Shown: positions 3,891 through 7,815 of the stretch, piece by piece
How the letters are laid out: each line of letters starts with the position of its first letter
Position numbering within the stretch: the stretch's first letter is position 1
NCBI GenBank assembly: GCA_003164375.1
Contig: PLTE01000163.1
Location: 1 to 7,815, forward strand
DNA from: Hyphomicrobiales bacterium
GTDB taxonomy: Bacteria > Pseudomonadota > Alphaproteobacteria > Rhizobiales > Xanthobacteraceae
Length of the DNA stretch: 7,815 bases
Direction: 5' to 3'
The notes under the pieces: model-generated
The model's input: only the letters and a program-made list of their open reading frames with translations
What the model was told of the DNA's origin: nothing
Databases searched by the model: none
Translations under genes and position numbers: made by a program

Positions 3891-6800
3891 ATGGCGTGCG
3901 GTCGCACCATCCGGAACACTGCCGGTCGCTTCTCCTGCGTTGGGCGCTGCGCGGCAGCTATTGCCGGTCTCGTTGTTCTGATCATTGCGTCGGCGGCGCC
4001 ATCGCGGGCCGCGCCGCTCAAGACGTCCGTTACCGCCACGGTCAACGGCGGCTACGCCAGACTGGTTTTCGCGGCGAGCGAATATCTCGATGCGACCGCG
4101 CGTGTCGCCGGCAATGTTCTGATCATCAGCTTTAAGAAACCGATCGACGTTTCGGTCGATCAGGTTGCGGAGAAAGCCCCCGAATATATCGGCGCCGCAC
4201 GGCGCGACCCTGACGGCGGCGCCGTACGCATCGCGCTGGCACGCGCCGTGACCGTCAAGACCATAGACGCCGGCGAGAAGTTCTTTGTCGATTTGCTGCC
4301 GGATACCTGGAGCGGCGCGCCGCCCGGTCTGCCGCAGGACGTCGTCGACGAACTGACGCGGCGTGCCCGCGCGGCGGACGAAGTCTTGCAGCGCGAACGT
4401 CAGAAAGCGCAGCAGACCAAGATCGAGCCGGTGCGCGTCCACGTCGCAACCCAACCGACCTTCACGCGCTATGTCTTCGGTATATCGGACAAGATTGCGG
4501 TGTCCGCCGATCGTGCCAAGGATAGGCTGATTCTGAATTTCGATACGCCGCTCGCATTCGATCTTGCCGACGCCCAGGCGGCAATGCCGAACGCGATTGA
4601 AAACATCAGCAGCGAGTTGGACGAGGATTCGGCGCTGGTGCGTTTCATCTTCAACACTAAGGTCGATCTGCGCACTTTCCGGAACGAGAACGGCTACGTC
4701 GTCGACGTGCTCAATTCCGGCGGCACTGCGGATCAGGCCGGCCAGGCGCCCACGAGCATTCAGCTCGGTGCGGGGCCGGAAATGGCGCTGGCAAAAAAAC
4801 TGGCCCAAGATGTCGCCAGTGCACCAACCGCCGCCGCAAAACTCGCGCCACCGAATGTCGAGGCGCCGGCGACGATCGTCGCGCAATCGCCGTCGCCTTC
4901 CGCCGCGGCTAGCGTGGCACCCGCTGCGCCACCGATCGCGCGGCCGATACCGCCAACACCGCCCGAAATTCAGTCCAGAGCCGCGCCTGATCCTGCACCG
5001 CCGCCGACGGCGCAAGCGCCGGTGACGGCGAAAACGAGCAGCAAAGATAAGAACGAAAACAAGGTAGACGCATCCAACGCGACGAAGACCGAACCACCCG
5101 CACCCGCGGTGGCAGTGGTCACGCCGGCCGCGCCAGTTGCCGCTGCTGCACCGCCCCCGGCGGCACAGCTGATCAAGCCCCATGGGCCCAGCGAAACCAA
5201 AGGCGTCGGCGAGACCGCAAGCGTGATCGGGATCGAGGTCGTCCGCGACGGCGCCACGCTGAAACTGTCGTTCCCGTTTGCGGCAGCCACAGGCGCAGCC
5301 GTCTTTAATCGCGCCGATACGCTGTGGCTGGTCTTCGATTCGAAGGCCGATTTCGACCTCAGCGCGCTCGACGGCGACCCGACCCGCACGATACGCAGCT
5401 ACGACTTTGTCCACACGTCCGACGCCGATATTGTGCGGCTGAAGCTCGATCGCCCACATCTGTCCAGCGTTTCCGGCGATGGCTCGGTATGGACCGTACA
5501 GATCGGCGATACCGTCCGCGAGCCGACGCGAGCGCTCGAAATCGCCCGCAACGTCATCGGACCCAATCGCTCGAGCGTGACGATCCCCTTCGACACGCCC
5601 CAACACCTGCATCGCGTCGCCGATCCCGAAGCCGGCGACAATCTCCTTGTCGTCACCGCTTTGGCGCCGGCGCGTGGCTTCATCAACGAACAGGATTTTA
5701 TCGAATTCCGCGCGCTGGCCTCGACCCAGGGCGTGGTGATCGAACCGCTCGCCGACGACATCAGCGTCGATCTCGCCGCCGACAAAATCCTGGTCGGGCG
5801 CCCTAACGGTTTGACGCTGTCGACCTCGCTGCAGACCTTGCTGCACGGCAGCGGTCTGCGGCCGGTGATGTTTGATTCCCAGATCTGGGGTTACGATCGC
5901 CAGGCGTCTTACGTCGAGCGGCAGTCGCACCTCATCGCTGCCGCCGCGGTGGCGCCGGAAAACAAGCGGCTGGCGCCGCGGATCGAACTGGCGCGCTTCT
6001 ATCTCGCCCGCGACATGTATCCGGAGGCCAAGGGCGTGCTCGACGTGGCGCTGACGGACGACCACAAAGCGGTTGAGACGGTTTCGGCCGTCGTGCTGCG
6101 CGCGGTCGCCGAGGTGATGATGAACCGGCCCGACGCCGCGCTGAAGGATCTTGCCGATCCGGGAGTGGGCGACCAGCACGACGCGCCGCTGTGGCGCGCC
6201 TTGGCCTATGCGCGGCAAGGCAAATGGGGGCAGGCGCGCGACGGCTTCAAGGCGGTTGAGGCGACGATCGCCACGCTGCCGATCGAGTTGCAGCGGGCGG
6301 CGCTGAAGGACGAGATGCGCTCCGCGATCGAAGTCGGCGATTTCGACGGGGCTTCGACCGACCTCAACGACTTCGAGACCATCGGCGTGCCGCACGATAT
6401 GGAGCCGGTGATCGCCGTGCTCATGGGGCGGCTCGCCGAGGGCATGGGCCGCTCCGAGGATGCGCTCGCCGCTTATCGCACCGCGGCGGATTCGTGGGAT
6501 CGTCCGGCCGCGGCGCAGGGCCTGCTGCGCGAGATCGTGCTGCGCTATTCGACCGGCGATCTCAAGCGCGACGATGTCATTTCCCAGCTCGAATCGCTCA
6601 CCACCGTCTGGCGCGGCGACGAGACTGAGATCGAAGCGCTGAAGATCCTCGCCCACCTTTACACCGAAGATGGCCGCTATCGCGACGCGTTCTACGTCAT
6701 GCGCAGCGCCATGGCGGCGCGGCCGGACTCGGCGATGACGCGGCAAATCCAGGACGAAGCGGCGGTGACATTCGATTCGCTGTTTCTCGCCGGCAAGGGC

Positions 6801-7694
6801 GACGCCATGCCGGCGATCGATGCGTTGGCGCTGTTCTACGACTTCCGCGAGTTGACGCCGGTCGGTAACCGCGGCGATGAGATGATCCGGCGGCTGGCCG
6901 ATCGTCTCGTCTCCGTCGATCTGCTCGATCAGGCTGCCGATCTGTTGCAGTACCAGGTCGATCACCGCCTGCAAGGCGCCGCGCGCGCGCAAGTGGCGAC
7001 GCGGCTTGCGGTCATTTATCTGATGAACCAGAAGGCCGATCGGGCGCTGGCTGTGCTGCGGGCGACGCGCGTTGCCGACCTGTCCAATGATTTGCGCAAC
7101 CAGCGGCTTCTGCTCGAAGGCCGCGCGTTGTCGGACCTCGGCCGCCACGATCTGGCGCTCGAGGTCATTGCCAATCTCAGCGGCCGCGAGACGATCCGCC
7201 TGCGTTCGGATATCCTGTGGGCGGCACGGCGCTGGGGGGAGGCTGCCGAACAGATCGAGCTGATGTATGGCGACCGCTACAAGGACTTTCAGCCGCTGAC
7301 CGACATCGAGCGGCAGGACATCTTGCGCGGCGAAATCGGCTATGCGCTGGCCGACGACGCGCTTGGGCTCGGCCGCTTCCGCGGGAAATACGCGGCCAAA
7401 ATGGCGCAAACTCCCGACGCGCGCGCCTTCGAAATCGTTTCGGCGCCGCTGGGTTCGAGCGGGGCTGAATTCGCCGCCATTGCGCACGCCGCCACCTCCG
7501 TCGACACGCTCGAAGCGTTCTTGCGCGACATCAGGGTCCGCTATCCAGATGCCGGCGCGACTTCGCCCAGCAATGAATCTGCGCCGTCCGCGACATCGTC
7601 GCCCGCCGGGCCCGCGGCCTCCGCTCAGCCCGACACCCGCCCAGCCGCGCCGCCGCCGCCGGCTAAAGCCGCCGGTCACACCGCGGCGCTTTAG
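3891..7694 (+). CDS. Large exported protein with AMIN-like repeats and a TPR solenoid
   Basis: I do not recognise a named gene. Numbering from the ATG at 3891 gives 1267 residues. Residues 1-40 form a signal peptide: basic start, hydrophobic core AAAIAGLVVLIIAS, likely cleavage after PSRA. Four beta-rich modules follow at about 54-136, 190-277, 453-543 and 560-639. Each has a first half ending in a line such as LILNFDTPLAFDL and a second half such as ALVRFIFNTKV, and they resemble AMIN domains, which bind cell-wall or secretin partners. An Ala/Pro-rich linker (279-442) splits modules two and three. Residues 684-1214 are helical TPR-like hairpins (for example 696-724, 765-794, 839-869, 915-946, 1036-1067, 1070-1101). 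The tail (1217-1262) is again Ala/Pro-rich. It is predicted periplasmic and probably a protein-protein scaffold. Context after the MotE-family gene suggests a flagellar role, which is inferred. A GTG at 3873 would add six residues; neither start has a good ribosome binding site. Confidence 0.88.
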   Translation: MACGRTIRNTAGRFSCVGRCAAAIAGLVVLIIASAAPSRAAPLKTSVTATVNGGYARLVFAASEYLDATARVAGNVLIISFKKPIDVSVDQVAEKAPEYIGAARRDPDGGAVRIALARAVTVKTIDAGEKFFVDLLPDTWSGAPPGLPQDVVDELTRRARAADEVLQRERQKAQQTKIEPVRVHVATQPTFTRYVFGISDKIAVSADRAKDRLILNFDTPLAFDLADAQAAMPNAIENISSELDEDSALVRFIFNTKVDLRTFRNENGYVVDVLNSGGTADQAGQAPTSIQLGAGPEMALAKKLAQDVASAPTAAAKLAPPNVEAPATIVAQSPSPSAAASVAPAAPPIARPIPPTPPEIQSRAAPDPAPPPTAQAPVTAKTSSKDKNENKVDASNATKTEPPAPAVAVVTPAAPVAAAAPPPAAQLIKPHGPSETKGVGETASVIGIEVVRDGATLKLSFPFAAATGAAVFNRADTLWLVFDSKADFDLSALDGDPTRTIRSYDFVHTSDADIVRLKLDRPHLSSVSGDGSVWTVQIGDTVREPTRALEIARNVIGPNRSSVTIPFDTPQHLHRVADPEAGDNLLVVTALAPARGFINEQDFIEFRALASTQGVVIEPLADDISVDLAADKILVGRPNGLTLSTSLQTLLHGSGLRPVMFDSQIWGYDRQASYVERQSHLIAAAAVAPENKRLAPRIELARFYLARDMYPEAKGVLDVALTDDHKAVETVSAVVLRAVAEVMMNRPDAALKDLADPGVGDQHDAPLWRALAYARQGKWGQARDGFKAVEATIATLPIELQRAALKDEMRSAIEVGDFDGASTDLNDFETIGVPHDMEPVIAVLMGRLAEGMGRSEDALAAYRTAADSWDRPAAAQGLLREIVLRYSTGDLKRDDVISQLESLTTVWRGDETEIEALKILAHLYTEDGRYRDAFYVMRSAMAARPDSAMTRQIQDEAAVTFDSLFLAGKGDAMPAIDALALFYDFRELTPVGNRGDEMIRRLADRLVSVDLLDQAADLLQYQVDHRLQGAARAQVATRLAVIYLMNQKADRALAVLRATRVADLSNDLRNQRLLLEGRALSDLGRHDLALEVIANLSGRETIRLRSDILWAARRWGEAAEQIELMYGDRYKDFQPLTDIERQDILRGEIGYALADDALGLGRFRGKYAAKMAQTPDARAFEIVSAPLGSSGAEFAAIAHAATSVDTLEAFLRDIRVRYPDAGATSPSNESAPSATSSPAGPAASAQPDTRPAAPPPPAKAAGHTAAL
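4032..5807 (+). repeat. Four diverged AMIN-like modules within the TPR protein
   Basis: By eye, four copies of one two-part beta pattern: 4050-4298, 4458-4721, 5247-5519 and 5568-5807. The first parts align as LVFAASEYLDATARVAGNVL, YVFGISDKIAVSADRAKDRL, LSFPFAAATGAAVFNRADTL, and a looser fourth. The second parts align as VRIALARAVTVKTI, VRFIFNTKVDLRTF, VRLKLDRPHLSSV and VVIEPLADDISVDL. The fourth is the least certain. There is no DNA-level identity, so the duplication is old. Confidence 0.55.
4725..5216 (+). other. Ala/Pro-rich low-complexity linker inside the TPR protein
   Basis: About 164 codons are dominated by Ala, Pro, Thr, Ser and Lys with no predicted fold, inserted between the second and third AMIN-like modules. 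A lysine-rich patch (SSKDKNENK) lies in the middle. Such linkers in periplasmic proteins often span distance across the cell wall. An A7 run at 4793-4799 lies near its start. Confidence 0.7.
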
Positions 7695-7815
7695 CTCCGC
7701 GCAACAGCAATCGTTCTCGCGACGCGTCCGCGCCCGAGCTTTGCAAAACCCCGCCACGTGAAGCGCGAAACCCGGAGTGGAAAAGGAAAATCGAGGGGTG
7801 GTGCCTCGTCGTCGC
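7695..7815. other. Unassigned right edge; possible terminator or gene start
   Basis: No gene can be supported in these 121 bases. CGAGG-N7-CCTCG (7792-7808) read on the minus strand is followed by ATTTTCCTTTT, which would suit a weak terminator of a gene converging from the right. Read on the plus strand, AAGGA (7783-7787) precedes GTG codons at 7798 and 7801 that stay open to the edge (encoding Val-Pro-Arg-Arg-Arg), a possible but unproven gene start. The two readings conflict and the missing sequence decides. Confidence 0.3.

Noticed and set aside
3792..7757. A 1321-codon open frame on the minus strand, antisense to the entire TPR gene
   Set aside because: It is in exact codon register with the plus-strand gene, so it stays open simply because that gene avoids TTA, CTA and TCA codons, as expected in GC-rich DNA. 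Its translation is Arg-, His- and Asp-rich with no recognisable domain, while the plus strand has a signal peptide, modules and TPRs.

Overview
This window is a chromosomal flagellar locus from an alphaproteobacterium, most probably a Hyphomicrobiales (Rhizobiales) member close to the Bradyrhizobium/Rhodopseudomonas group. This rests on GC-rich DNA, the protein sequences (FliM and FlgF read like that group's versions), the presence of a DUF6468-type gene and a MotE-family gene directly behind fliM, and alphaproteobacterial regulatory signatures (sigma-54, CtrA-type and possible FlbD-type sites). I see no mobile elements, RNA genes, CRISPR or phage genes.

Layout. (1) Bases 1-94, minus strand: the first 31 codons of flgF, a proximal rod protein, running off the left edge. 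(2) Bases 95-469: a divergent control region with no gene. It holds a near-consensus sigma-54 promoter for flgF, a likely IHF site behind it, repeated CGGCAA motifs at enhancer distance, and a TTAACC motif facing fliL. (3) Bases 470-3689, plus strand: a compact operon fliL - fliM - DUF6468 gene - MotE-family gene. The gap between fliL and fliM is 27 bases; the next two junctions are ATGA overlaps, which suggests translational coupling. (4) Bases 3690-3890: a second control region with a weak terminator-like hairpin and a perfect TTAA-N7-TTAA CtrA-type box. (5) Bases 3891-7694: a 1267-residue exported protein. It has a signal peptide, four repeated beta-rich AMIN-like modules interrupted by a 160-residue Ala/Pro-rich linker, a long TPR-type helical solenoid, and an Ala/Pro-rich tail. 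(6) Bases 7695-7815: no confident gene.

How the parts fit. FlgF builds the rod. FliM forms the C-ring switch that binds CheY-P. FliL supports the stator around the motor. The MotE-family protein is predicted to be membrane-anchored with its bulk in the periplasm. The giant TPR protein is also predicted periplasmic. The DUF6468 protein has one membrane segment and an unknown role. The main candidate for something undescribed is the last three genes taken together: a possible periplasmic motor accessory module whose large AMIN-like/TPR member recalls, in architecture only, periplasmic scaffold proteins such as Campylobacter PflA. The regulatory layout suggests two opposed circuits across one intergenic region: late sigma-54 expression of flgF and earlier, CtrA-type expression of the fliL operon. 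These functional proposals are inferences from architecture and context.
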